Shown here: positions 48,811 to 61,063 of the stretch, one piece after another
How positions within the stretch are numbered: position 1 is the stretch's first letter
Layout of the letters: every line of letters starts with the position of its first letter
Source: Epiperipatus broadwayi
Taxonomy: Eukaryota > Onychophora > Udeonychophora > Euonychophora > Peripatidae
Length of the DNA stretch: 64,000 bases
Assembly (NCBI GenBank): GCA_028023455.1
Contig: JAQFVV010000942.1
Span: forward strand, 62,001 to 126,000
Direction: 5' to 3'
Translations under genes and position numbers: made by a program
The notes under the pieces: generated by a model
Database searches by the model: none
What the model was told of the DNA's origin: nothing
What the model saw: the letters and a program-made list of their open reading frames with translations, nothing else

Positions 48811-48997
48811 ATGTCTGAAAATTTCAAATTTTCTTCTCAATAGTTATACATTAGATAAAGTGCTGAGCTAGTCCTAGTATTTTTAATCTAATGAATATCC
48901 TAACACCTCACTGATGACACTAGATGCAGAAAGAAACTGGTCTGGGATTGAGGGTATTCTCATAGCTTATTAAGAGTTTGTTTTGCGAATTCTATAA
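48811..48997 (-). repeat. Family H repeat, inverted copy 3 (right arm of palindrome)
   Basis: The reverse complement of 48646-48790 is found at about 48838-48997 with roughly 93% identity by eye. Copies 2 and 3 form a head-to-head hairpin with arms of about 150 bp and a short centre (TTTGGACATATAGATGTC). Confidence 0.85.
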
Positions 48998-49021
48998 TAC
49001 ATACATACATACATAAATGAT

Positions 49022-49066
49022 TTTCAGTGTATGCATTTCTGAGTTCAAATCATCTTCTAATTACAT
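49022..49066 (+). repeat. Family D 3'-end fragment
   Basis: TCTGAGTTCAAATCATCTTC followed by TAATTACATTAAG, matching the reverse complement of 48062-48090. It closes the palindromic cluster on the right and follows an (ATAC)n run at about 48998-49013. Confidence 0.6.
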
Positions 49067-49279
49067 TAAGTTTTGTATAGACCATATACTACAATCTATT
49101 TCAAAGTATCATACTTTTGTATGCATTCAAAAAATTTCAAATTGGAAACATTGCATATAATAGATTAAAAACACTCAAGTAATAAAAATTAATAAAGATA
49201 TCAGAAGAAAAAAAAGAGCTATAAGTATGTTTTGTAAATATACATAAACTGAAATAATATAAGGGGTTCGAAGTACAAC

Positions 49280-49690
49280 ATGAGGGGTCAGAATGACTAA
49301 ACAGTCAACATGGGTAGAATGACAACCTTGGCACTAATGTGGGCTTTGAACATTCCATCATCAGATTTTCAATGAAATGGATGGCTGAAGAGTTGTGGGT
49401 TGGAGTAGTTTAAAGTCTGTCCATTAAAGTATGAAGATTGGTTATCTTAGTATAAAGCTGAGCACTGATTGTATATATGTGTGAGGATAGTAATCTGGAC
49501 CAACTGATTGCTGGTTTAGTATGAAATACATATATTGGCGATTATTTATCTTTTCAACATGTGTATCATCAGGTGGGTCAGCAATATGAGATGGCATGGA
49601 GAGTTGAGGGTTGTGTGAAAGTCTGAGTTCGAATCCCTTATATTACATTATATATGTGCAGGTGTGTGTAAGCCTGTACAGTGTATTAAT
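49280..49690 (+). repeat. Family D tRNA-related SINE-like repeat, best copy
   Basis: Runs from GGGGTCAGAATGACTAAAC through TCCATCATCAGATTTTCAAT, GATTGGTTATCTTAGTATAA and GACCAACTGATTGCTGG. It reaches GGGTCAGCAATATGAGATGG and GTCTGAGTTCGAATCCCTTA. GAGTTCGAATCCC is a canonical box B. A box A-like CAGCAATATGAG lies about 55 bases upstream, which suggests a tRNA-derived 3' module. A TGTGCAGGTGTGTGTAAGCC tail follows. Confidence 0.7.
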
Positions 49691-51160
49691 TTACATAAAC
49701 TGAAATAATAGCTCACATGATTCAAGATTACTGAAGAAAAATAAATACTTAATGTTATCAGAAACATGTTTATAATAAGTGCGATTATAATCATAAACTT
49801 TGGCATCAATAAATATTAATTTAAATCATGCATATTACTAATATAAATAATTTATTAAGATTTAAACAAGAAATAGCACAGCTATCACAATATCTCTCCC
49901 CAACAGTGATAATAAGCAAACTTTTTGCTATTATTTTTACAGTCAGTATTTCAAAATTCAACAGTTAGGAAAATTTACAGTGACCTTAACCTTTAGTTAA
50001 TAGGAGTTCAAATACTTACTTAATGACTATAACTAGAAATGAAACTGGAATGTCTATGGACTAGCTATCAAAAAACTCCTAGATGTTCTTTGTATTTTAA
50101 ATATCAGTCCAAATTCAAGCTATAAATCGTGCACGTGGAAGACAGATGCACTTACCTCTATCCATAGGCTCTTTCAGAAAATAATTAAGTGGCTGCTGTT
50201 CAGAAGTTTATGTGATGTCCAAGCACCAACGTGATATATGAGTTTCAATCACAGGAATACACTACTTCTGTTCTAAACATATAGGGTTAAATAATGTTGT
50301 TCTAAATAAAACGCAATTTATTAATATTTTATTCAATCAGATATTAATAAGAAAAAAGGGTACTGAGTATACAACCAAAGAGATGCTACATATTTACGGG
50401 TATGAAAGCATGGTTTGACGTTTTTCGTAATTTGGTTCATCTGCTTAAATATATATACCTGCATGTGTGTGCGCATAATGTTTCAATAATTATCTAATGA
50501 AGCATTTAATTAGTCAGAAAAATAAATGCAAAAAAAAATACAAAGGAAATTCTATTATCAAAATAATTTTGATTAAAATCAATCTTGATTTGTTCTGATA
50601 AATTAGTTTGACAGATAAAAACCCACTCACATGACTGCTCCAAATTATTAAAGAGACTTTGGAATTTAATAGCATTGAAAATTGGAATGGAAAAAATGGA
50701 AATAAAAGCAATTGGCCTTCAGCAGTAATTAAAAAAAAAGACTTGATTTCTTTTGCATTGACCGCTTTAAAAATAGAATTGTTTTCTGTCTCCAAAATAA
50801 CTTGCACTGAGACAATTATATGATTTACATAAACTGCTCTTAAATACAGTACTAATTATTTTTATTACGACAGTTGAAAAAAAAAAAGAATGATAACAAT
50901 GTACTTTTTTTTTGCTTCTAAAAATCCCTCAGCTAAATATTAAGCTAAGACTTTTTTTAAATAGTAGCCTTTATTTGGCTGAATTTTTAAGCATCCATCA
51001 CTTAGCAAGATCGACTTAAGCCTGCAGCTTTTTAGACTTCTTAAAATTCAACTTAGTACAAACTCAACAAAAAATACATAATCTAGCAAAAATAACACAA
51101 TGCATTTTCTAAAGTAACATAAACATTTAAAATAAATTGTTCCAAGCATTGTTAGTTACC
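49691..51160. other. AT-rich non-coding stretch
   Basis: No supported gene. A mixed patch at 50090-50290 shows no recognisable motif. The 97-codon minus-strand frame at 50514-50807 has no domain. Confidence 0.45.
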
Positions 51161-51164
51161 AAAG

Positions 51165-51575
51165 TTATCATCATCATCATTTTCAATTACTATTACTCCA
51201 CTGCAGGATGAAGATATATAATCCAGTTGTTTTTTAAATTTCTAGCCTTTTTTTCTCCATGTCACACAAACAAGCTTCGTTATTTCACTCATCCATCTCA
51301 AGTATGGTCTTTTTCTAAGTCTTTTTATAATTTCTTGATATCCAGTTTAATACATCAACTGTCCTGCTATTATCATCTTTTGTAGCAATATGTCCAACAC
51401 AACTCTAGTTGTATCTATTAATTCTTTTAATTATGTCAGTGATATTTATTATTTTTACATTCAAGTATTCTCTTTTGATTCAAATTATTATTTACAACAT
51501 ACATTTATTTGTATTTTGTGGAGTGTTCTGAAGTCTTTGCATCATTCTTCTGTTAGATATCAAAATTATATATTA
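51165..51575 (-). pseudogene. RTE-like LINE 3' end, decayed
   Basis: Starts with the TGA-repeat tail (ATCATCATCATC on the plus strand, 51168-51179). It then follows the 44.12-44.53 kb copy block by block: CTACTGCAGGGTGAAG becomes CCACTGCAGGATGAAG, TCATCCATC is kept, TATTATCATCTTTTGTAGCAATATGTCCA is kept, and GAAGTCTTTGCAT..TCTTCTGTTA is kept. In reverse this is the C-terminal ARRDDNR domain. Frames are broken. Confidence 0.8.
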
Positions 51576-51744
51576 CATTAAATGATCATTTAAGTAAACC
51601 ATTAATAAAGCAGCCATATTTTTGAAAGACCATGGCAAGATATAATTTAATAAACTCCAAGATTAGAGAAAGAAAAGTAGTCCTCAAACTATATACAAAT
51701 ATTCCTTTTAGTGCTTGGTCTTTATACATGGATTCATAAATAGC

Positions 51745-53235
51745 AGCTATCATCAATTTGTACCCACTATTTTGATTTACAGTCAATTAAAAAAAAATTT
51801 CATTTTTTCTTCTTGGTGGCTATTTTGTAAGACTGATGATGTCATAGGACAGTTATTAAAACTATGTCATCCAAGAGCAGAATAGTGGCTTTCACGCTGA
51901 ATTTCTTCAGTACAGAGTTTATTCATAACATACAATATTACAATGCTGTATACATTATTTTGATTATAAACTTAAAATATGATTAATGAATGTTCAATGC
52001 AGTATTTTATTTAATTTTTATCCAATATCCTCCAAAACGCAGAACTTTATTAACAACATATCCAAAGCAAAGACTTTCATCATTGATGATTACAAAACCC
52101 AAATAATAACAAATAATAAAAATTATACTTTGATGATGTACAACAACCAAATATATTAATACAGTATTAAATTTTAAAATATGTACATTAATTTAAAATC
52201 TATAAACTGTATTTACTCATTTTTAGGAATGAATGTTCTTATGAACATTATTTAGCCTGTGGCAAAAATTACAATTATCATATTGCAATTCAGTTGTTGT
52301 AATTGCTATTTTGAAAAAAAAATGATTCCATGGATTAGGCAAGTAATAATAAACTTTATATGATTAAAAATTACTAAATCTAAATTAAAAATAATACGTA
52401 ATTTACTTGCTTGATTTTAAAACATCTCATTATTGTTTCAAAAATATTGAACATTATCGCCAATGTATAAAATAAAGAAACAAAAAAAATGAAAATTTTA
52501 TTGAGCATAAAATTAAAAATAAATTTTGGTCATATACTATTAATATTTAATTTTAAATTGTCTACAGTGTAAATATTAAGTAAAGTATTCAGTCAATCAA
52601 TTTTGCATTAAAATCTTTATGAATATTAATTTCTATCAAATCAAAACTATTAGTAAATGCATTTATGATTTTAAAAAATGTGTCCATAATTTCATGCAGA
52701 AAAATAATAAATGTTGTATGATGAAAATGCAATATAAACAAATTAAAAAAGATTCATACCTTTAATATTTATTTATATAGTTTGTATCTCTGCCTTCACA
52801 AGTAATGCACTATTCAAAAATTTCTAAATCATCTCAAAGAAAATGGTTATGACCCTTAATAAAATGTGACATCTCATGGCAAAAGAAAAGCAAAAATGCC
52901 AATATAGCATATTTTTATATAAAGTGCTATTTATTTAGTATATATTCTTTTAAAAACCTGTAAATACTGATTACAATATGCACAGAATGCATTAGATACA
53001 TTTTTTTTCTTTTTTAATATATTATAATTTTTATTTTTTCAAATTAACTGTATGATTATGATTATGTAATATACATTTCTATAATTGAGCACTCTTATAC
53101 TATTAGTAAATAACAAGTTTTTATGACCACAACAGTACAGATAATATTATTAAACATTGCTTTTTAATTCTAAATAGTTTCACATAAATAATATAAGATT
53201 ATAAATTTAAAAAAATGAAACTTCATTATGGGTCT
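51745..53235 (+). repeat. About 1.5-kb non-coding segment, copy 2 of a diverged duplication
   Basis: Partner of 9908-11400, same orientation, same block order, about 41.8 kb away. Identity is perhaps 70-75% by eye with many indels. A 66-codon reverse frame at its left edge is not shared with copy 1. Confidence 0.72.
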
Positions 53236-54200
53236 TTTTCTCTGCAAAAGATAATTTTGTTGGAAGACTAAAATTGTCAATTGCAATCTTACTCTCTCTT
53301 TCAGTATGTTTACTAGTGAAATAACTTTTTTTTTAATTAATCACCAGAAATGTTTTTTAAAAGTTTATGGCTACATATATTTTTAATCGACACATCAAAT
53401 CTAAAAATGCATGAAATTAACAAATGATACCATATAATATTATGTTTAAAGAGAAAATCAAAAAAGCAAGTTCAATCATTTATTTTAAATATTTTCTGTA
53501 GAGATTACCTGCCATCAACACCTGGTAAACTTCTCCCAACAAACCATAATTATCAAAGAAATTAAAAGACAATGATAGATCCTTACAATGAGCAACTTGT
53601 GACTCAGAAAACTGGACTATAGTGAGTGTTGAATAGATGATTATAAAAAAGAGCAACTTTAAGCCAAATATTTTTATTTCTTTTATATAGATTTAAATTG
53701 CATTATTTTTTGTAACAATTTTTTTTTAGAATGATTAATTATTGAATTTTAATAAAGCAAAATTAATATATATTTTAAAAAAAAACTATGATTCTTTAGT
53801 AAAATTGCCAGTTTTAGTTGTCTTGTCTGTTTTTACAGCATATTTTCAAGATTTTTTTTCTCTTCTTAAATAATTATGATTTAAAAATAAAAACCAAAAC
53901 AATGAAAGTTGATCGTTTACATTGTAATTGAAATATCCATTTTTTTTTTAAAATTCCAAACTAATTTCCACATTTTCACACAGATACCGCACACACACAC
54001 TAATAGCACTCACCCAATTTTTTCAGTAAATTATTCAGATTTTTTTTAAAATTATTATACAAATCTATAAATAATATCTATAATAGTAAAAAGAAAATAA
54101 AAACAATAGGTACTTTTTACTTGTAAGATATTTCATGGCAGCTCTAACCAATAAGTACCCTTTTTGCTATATCTTTTGCATATGATTACTATTTATAATA
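53236..54200. other. AT-rich non-coding stretch
   Basis: No supported feature. A TATATAGATTTAAATTGCAT match to about 12630 near 53683 may mark an extended, gapped duplication. A short CA run is at 53990-54000. Confidence 0.4.
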
Positions 54201-54205
54201 TTGGC

Positions 54206-54361
54206 GGGACGAACTCAGACCTTCACACTACCCACTACTCTCAGTGCCATCTCATATTGCTGATCCATCTGATTTTTTCAATATGTGTGTGATCAGATGG
54301 ATCAGCAATATGAGATGGCACTGAGAGTAGTGGGTAGTGTGAAGCTCTGAGTTTGAATCCC
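54206..54361. repeat. Family D SINE-like head-to-head hairpin
   Basis: 54206-54272 and 54292-54361 are inverted copies, with arms of about 67 bp and near-perfect pairing around CACTGAGAGTAGTGGGTAGT and ATCAGCAATATGAGATGG. The right arm ends GAGTTTGAATCCC, a box B with one change. The left arm's corresponding GGGACGAACTC has a small deletion. The loop is about 19 bp (TTTTTCAATATGTGTG). Confidence 0.88.
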
Positions 54362-56450
54362 ATCTATATTACATATATAAATGCAGGCTAAGCCTGTGCA
54401 ATGTATTATTTATAATATTGAAAATTTTTTGTACTTTAATTTGTGGATCATTACAATATTTGTTTTTTTCTCTGGAGAATTTTAACTGCACTGGTGGTGA
54501 TTTTAAACATCATTCTAACTTTTTAAATAAATTCAAATTTAATAATGCTTTTCATTTTATTTTTAAAATATTCTCACTTAAATTATTTTTTTAGAAGGAA
54601 ATGAGTATTTAGCCTAAAGTTTCTGTGTTTTATATTTGCTATTTAAAAATTTTAATTATTCCATTCATTGGCATTTTAAAAACTGTTTGCTTTGAGCTAA
54701 GTGTGAATTTCCTATTATTGTTTAATAAATCTTCTTATTAAAAATACAAAAGTTTCTACATAAAATAAAAAATGTTTTAGCTTCGTTTCTTTTTGAATAT
54801 AAAATAACAACGGTAACAATAAATCATATTTGAAATAAGATTTTGGTAATCTACCATTGACATCAAGTGAAAAATTATTACTAAAAATTAGTAATACCAT
54901 TCCCAGAATAAATCATGCTTTTTTTTTACTTTTACAAAAAAAAAAAACTTAAAACATTAATTATACACAAACAAACAAAAAGAATATATGGAAGCTGAGA
55001 GGTTAAGTTTTTGACTGTGATAATGATATTATTAAGGCTATATCACATCTAGAATTTATCTCATTCGTATATAATATCAATAATAATTTGAATGGTTAAC
55101 AATAAATGAAGAAAAAATCTACTTTTATACAGATGTGTACAAGATTTTAATAAATCACATAACATTGTGTAAGGTTACTATGTGATATTTTAATACCAAC
55201 ATTTTTTTTTTTTTTTGAAAGGTAAGTTTTCTTAGAGATAAAGGTAATTAAACTATTGGAGTTCTTTATACAGTTTCCTTGCAGAGTAACAGTAAAAAAC
55301 AAAATATTTTTTATCAAGCTGCCAATTGCTTCATGGTAAATGTCAAGCAATTTTCCATTATTGTTTCATTCTCTATATACCCATTTAACGACTAATATAA
55401 TTTAAACAAAAATAAAACGAACAACCAAGTTTACTGGCTTGAATTGAAAACTGGTCAAAATACATTGCAGATAAATGCACTACTACTGGAACAAGAAGTT
55501 TCAAGTTTAATTATGAAGATACAAATAATGCAACACAAAACTGTGTACAAGACTGTCCAATGAGTTGCCTTAATAAAAAATTTAAATTAGTTGATAATCA
55601 AAATAATAATTAAAAAAAAAACAGAAGCTTTATTACTTGATTTTGTTGGTGTTAACTGATTATTTTATTTTAGTATGATTATGTGTCTATGCTGTTTTTG
55701 AGACAGACAACTTGACTGGAGTCATTTCCGCAGCGCTTTTATTATACATATATATACAGCCAATATTATAGTCTAATTAAAACATCTCAGAAATTTACCC
55801 TACAAAATTGCTGTGGAAAGTCATCTAGTGACGGGTTCATTAATTAGTATTATTCTAGAATTAAATCAAATAAAATAAAATTAATTTCATAATTCAAACT
55901 CATATGCACAGGATATATATCACAATTAAATTTCAAACTTAAAAAAAAAAAAAAACGAAAATGTAGTTTACATTTTGTTTCTCTTTCTTAGAAATGTAAT
56001 ATAACAAAAAAATATATTAAGAAAATATAATGATCTAATCTGTTTAATTTATTTATTTGTTATTATTTTTATTTATTTATTTATGTATATTTTAAACAAA
56101 AAAAAAATTAAGACAAAAATTCTTTTGTTTGTATTTATTAGTCACTCTATATTATCTGACTGATTTTTCTAAAATAAAATAGACAGAAATTTCCATATTC
56201 TTAAAAATATTCCAATATATATATATAATATCAATATAAATATATATTTTTATTTACTGCAAATTATGTTTCATCTCTGCAACAAAAATATATAGAAAAG
56301 AAATATAATATTTACAAAAAACATATATACTTATAAATAATCTAATATGGACAGATTATATAATAATCATATGAAGAGACAAATAATTGTGAAGATAAAT
56401 GTGAACTAATATTTAAATGTATATTTCAAAAAGGCAGATAGACAAACATT
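54362..56450. other. AT-rich non-coding stretch
   Basis: The first 50 bases (AATGCAGGCTAAGCCTGTGC) belong to the SINE-like tail seen also at about 49660. The rest contains homopolymers and no recognised feature. Confidence 0.45.
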
Positions 56451-56482
56451 TACAGGTTACTTTTTTTTTTTCATATGTCAAA

Positions 56483-56553
56483 TGCGTTGACCAGGAAGCG
56501 AACCAGGCCAGCTGGTTGGAAGGCAGCTATGCTAACCACTAAGCCACCAACGC
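56483..56553 (-). tRNA. tRNA-Gly(TCC)-like sequence, probably a retroposed pseudogene
   Basis: Reading the minus strand, the acceptor arm GCGTTGG pairs with TCAACGC and is followed by a discriminator A. The D-arm is GGCTTAGTGGTTAGC (good box A). The anticodon arm is GCTGC-CTTCCAA-CCAGC with anticodon TCC and one C-C mismatch next to the loop. The T-arm is CCTGG-TTCGCTT-CCTGG with a T-T mismatch (imperfect box B). The length is 71 bases. The acceptor stem is extended by flanking TGTCAA/TTGACA. Immediately 3' is an A-run (T-run on the plus strand at 56461-56472), not a Pol III T terminator. AGGTTACTTTT occurs on both sides (56454 and 56562), a likely 11-bp target duplication. So this is best read as a LINE-mobilised tRNA copy or minimal SINE, with a functional gene less likely. 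The small plus-strand frame across it is spurious. Confidence 0.75.
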
Positions 56554-56574
56554 TTGACAAGAGGTTACTTTTTA

Positions 56575-59500
56575 AAAATAATTTTTCTATTATTACAATT
56601 TTTATTTACAAGTGTCAAATTTTTTACAATCACACATTTGATGGTTTTCTCTTAATCCAAGTAGTGTAATAATTTTTTACTAATTATTATTATATTAAAG
56701 ATCATCACTTTCGCTCAGATAGGAACTTTAAAGTTAATTAAAGATTAATGTATCTAGTCATATTAAATCTAACCTCATGCAACTCCATTTTTTGCCTTTT
56801 CATGTGCAGTATGTTATATATATTTAAAAAATTTATTTCATTACAATAATCAAAATGCTTAAATAAAGACATTTGAAAAAAAGTTATTTACCTTTTCTGG
56901 ATATCTTTATTCATGTATTTAAAATGTGTGTAGTGAAATAGAAATTTTAAGTATATATAATTTTTCCATTAACTTTTTTTAAACTTTACTTGATGTTGAT
57001 CATCATGCTGAAATGAGTTTTAATACATTAAAAAAAAACTGCTATAAATTTTAAAGCTTTTAAAAGTATTCTCTTTTAAATTCTTGAAAGAGTGGTTAAT
57101 ATTAATAGACTTAATCAATAAAAAAAAAGAAAACGAAAACTTGCTTATGATAAGTGAGAAGAATATAGCATCCAGGAAAAAATAATTTGGTTATATTTTT
57201 TAATAAATTTTAAAACTCTTGAATTGAATTACAGTAAATGTTTTTATGCAAAGTCTATATATCCATAAAAATTGAAAGTAAACCTCCATTCTTTGATGTA
57301 AAGATTGCATTATTGATCAATTATGGCACTCATGTGATCAATCCTGATTAACCGGAAACATTCCAAACATAACTAAATAATAATTTAGCAAACAATATCT
57401 AATTATTCTTAGCTAAAGTATAAAAAAGAATGAATAACTGATTTAAATCATCACTATCCAAATAAAATGAAGATTTTTCTATGAAAAATTGTTGGAAAAA
57501 CCACTGCCTTATAACAGATTAAATTTTATTTTACCTTCATTTATTTGATAATTACTTTAATTATTTACCCAGAAAAAAATTTCCCAACTCTATTTTATAT
57601 TTAAATTATGGGCTATATGCACCACATAATAACTTATTACTACCTAGATTATGGATACTTATATAAATAGAATAGAAATTTATATAACATTACAATACTA
57701 GCTAAAAAATAAATAGACATATTTAAGTAAAATTCAACAATATAACAAACATATATACACAAAACAAAAATAGCCTTACCATCATTCACTTCAAAAACCA
57801 ATTTCCTTTAACATCAAAGAATGTCGTCATGAGAGTTAAAGTTTATAAGAGTAAAGTCAAAAATAGATATCAAAATTCAACTTTGTATATTCATAAACTG
57901 AATACAGGGCATAAAATATTATTTGACAATGCAGAGATTATTTTTTTAGATAAAAGTGAATTGAAAAGAAGAGTAAAAAAACTGTGATGATAAAGCTTTT
58001 TGAATCTGAAGCCATCAATCTCATGAAGACAGTCTTTGATGTTAATTAAAGGAAGTTGGGTTTTAGAGTGAATGATGGGAAGACTATTTTGTTATATATA
58101 TGTGTTGTATGTTTTTTGTTGAATTTACTTGAAAAGGTCTATTAATGGATGAATCTATGGTTGTAAAAGAATTTTATAATTTTTTTTTTGTTAGAATTGT
58201 AATGTTATATGAATTTCTATTTTATTTATAATTATTGGTATAGCCTTAGGCAGTATTTAAGTTTTATATAAATAAGGATTGTGTACAGCAATTAAGTTGC
58301 AGGAAATCAGCTAATCAATATATTTTATAAATGAAATATACTGCAATGTGCATTTTATGATTAATTGTTAGCTTTTTTAAAAAAAAAAAAAAAAATGACA
58401 AGACAAGAAAAAAAAATATATACCTTTAGAGCTATTTTCAAGCTGTTGGTTTTTTTTTATTTGTTTAGCACATGTCTCATCTCAACTTTCAATATTACAA
58501 CCATTTCTACTAGTGCAGAAATTTACCCACATTTTCCCTATAATTAACCTTCACTTGTCAAATGAGCCAAAAACATCAAATATCTGAATCTCCAATCTTA
58601 TGTTGAATCCTACTTATTGCTTTCTCACAAGAACATCTTGTTGAAGAGTGAATTTTTGATGCACTGCAAAAATTTTTCAGGGTTTTTCTTTGGCTTTTAT
58701 CAATGCATCCTTCATATCAATTTATTTTATTACAACTTTTTAGTCATATACAAAGACAGTACTATGCATGGATTTTGTGAATAACCTTCATTTTTCAGAT
58801 AAATAAAAAGCATCAAACACACACTTTTTATATATATATTGACAGGTCAATATTCCTCTATTATACCCCACTTATGAAAAATATGGTTTGATTTATTATC
58901 TACTTTTAATATCTTGTGGGTGAATAATTGTTACCCACAGAGATGTTTGCAAGTTTCTTTTTTATTTATTGTTGAAATATAAAACAAAATGTACTATTTC
59001 TTTAAAAAGTTCACTTAAGAAATTTTTCTTTTTTTATTAAGAGTTTATATATATATATGATATGTCGAATTATTTTTATTATTAGAATCGATGTTCATAA
59101 ATATGAGAAAATTTTCAAACTTTTTATGCAACAGTGAAAGATAATTCTTCCTTTCCTTCATCTCTATTTTGCAGAATAGTATATCAAACTCTTCTGAATA
59201 TAAATTAATATACTGGTACATGTCTATAGAATACAAATTATTAAATATGTATAATTTCCAAGTTGGGAAATATTTTCTAACATCTTATTAATTTTGTATT
59301 TTAAATGCATTATATTATTTACATTTTCATTAACAGTCATTTATAAATGAGTTTAAACATTGATATCCCCCCCCCCAAGAAAAAAAGATAGAGAAAAAAA
59401 CAAAACTAAAAACTATAAAAGAATTTTGGGATAACTAAAGAATTTGATATTTCCTATTACGGTCTTTTAACTTCTTCTGCAGGAAACATTATTTTTCAAA

Positions 59501-59781
59501 AAAGTCTTCAATATCATTCTTACTTACAATTTTCCCTCATGTTTTCAGATTATATCCTATAATAAAAACATAGTTCAGTGCAGTTTAAAAAACCAAACTA
59601 ATGATAAGCCATTCTGGAAAAAGGTTATTCAAATGGCGATCAGGAGTGGATGTTAACAAAAGGATCTGATAATATATACTTAAACTTTTGCAATAAATTC
59701 TACCAGTAAGTCTTATTGTTTTTCATACTATAATAAAAACATTAATTAGGAAATATCTAATAATTTGCACTTAATTTTGCA
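56575..59781. other. AT-rich non-coding stretch
   Basis: No supported gene. 58856-58940 (CTATTATACCCCACTTATGA ... TAATATCTTGTGGGTGAATA) resembles a reverse fragment of the family G repeat of 24.2 kb. A 10-C run is at 59367-59376. Confidence 0.4.
59367..59376. repeat. Poly(C) tract, 10 C
   Basis: Uninterrupted C run in AT-rich sequence. Confidence 0.95.
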
Positions 59782-60372
59782 GTTTTTTTTTTTCAGTGAT
59801 AAAAGTTTATTCATAAAAAAAAAAAAAACAGGTACAAATACAGTTTTAAAAAGGTTTACAAAGAAGTGATTACATGGTAAAATGAAATTTAGGAGCCTCA
59901 TGGTGAAAGAGGAGGTTACATAAAAAAGGGAAAGGGATGTGGAAAATGGTGTGTAGTCCAGGCCAAGAATAAACTTTGGTTGCAAGTCCAAGATGCACGT
60001 CCTCATTGAGCGAGCAACCGCGTGGGTTGCAAGCATTCATATGGATGAGTTCTGTGACAGAGGCTGAGTGGGTGGAAGTTGTAGGATTGCCCAGATATCT
60101 GTGAGAAGTGGAGGCGGGGCTAGTTTGGTATCTCTGGTTTTGAGAGAGCAAGTTAGGTCCAATAGTTTTGATTCTCTGATCAAAAATAATAGCACATCAG
60201 GGCAGCCAGGTGCATAGATGAGGAAAACTGAAAGTCTGATAGTTGCAAAGATCCCTGTTTTGATGGATCCTCTGAGATTGAAGATGGTGTTCTTGTGCGA
60301 AGAAACGCAGGAGTTGATGACCCGTCTCACTCCAAGCAAAAAAGGGACATTCGAGTAGGAAGTGTTTGAGGG
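59782..60372 (-). pseudogene. 3' end of a second LINE type (RT C-terminal zinc knuckle plus 3' region)
   Basis: About 500 bp with clearly higher GC than the surroundings. The minus strand from 60372 reads ETLKHFLLECPFFAWSETGH. This matches the conserved 'ETxxHxLxxCPxxxxxR' Cys/His block found after the reverse transcriptase in several LINE clades and related elements. The frame continues with one stop (about 60208) and then open to 59870. A poly(T) run at 59782-59793 would be the element's A-tail. Whether the open stretch beyond the stop was coding or is 3' untranslated sequence is unclear. The family differs from the RTE-like copies elsewhere in the window. Confidence 0.6.
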
Positions 60373-61063
60373 TTTCTCATTTAATTATTAGAGTTTATAA
60401 TATATTTATTGACCATTTATTAACCAAATTAACATAAACTTAACTATACATTTAGAAAAAAATTATAACTACTAAATAAAAATATACTAGTAAGCAGGTT
60501 TTATATATTCAAAAGAACTAATTGTGTAATTTCTATTATGGTTATACTAAAAATAATGATGTATATATATATTAATTGTAAATACATATAGGTGAGTTTG
60601 TGCCTAATGCTATATATTTTAAAATGTGCGGTATAAATAAATTAGTTTAGATTTTGTGAGAAAATTAATTAACTTTTTTTTTCAGGGGATTAACATTCTT
60701 ATTACTCTAATAATTAACTAATAAAGATAGTCATTCCAAAAATGTGTGGGGATGCATTATTTATTGAACTAATTGCCGCTGCCCCCAAGGAGTGGGTCAA
60801 AAATAACATGTTTTATACATTTAAATTTAAATGTGATCTTCTGTTCTATTTTTATATATTTGTAAAGCAAGTCCTAGAATATTTCAATTAAAATAAATAA
60901 ACAAATAAATTGCAGCTGTAGAAAAATTTAAAAAACAAAAGCAAAACTTTATGATTGAATAAAAAATGATGAATTTTAATTAAGCTATCTTACGAAACTC
61001 AATTTTAATTATATGTCAGTGATTAATAAATTCTGATATGTGTTTGTTTATTTGGAGGCTAAT
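60373..61063. other. AT-rich non-coding stretch
   Basis: No supported feature. A patch with GAACTAATTGCCGCTGCCCC near 60765 is compositionally unusual but unassigned. Confidence 0.4.
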
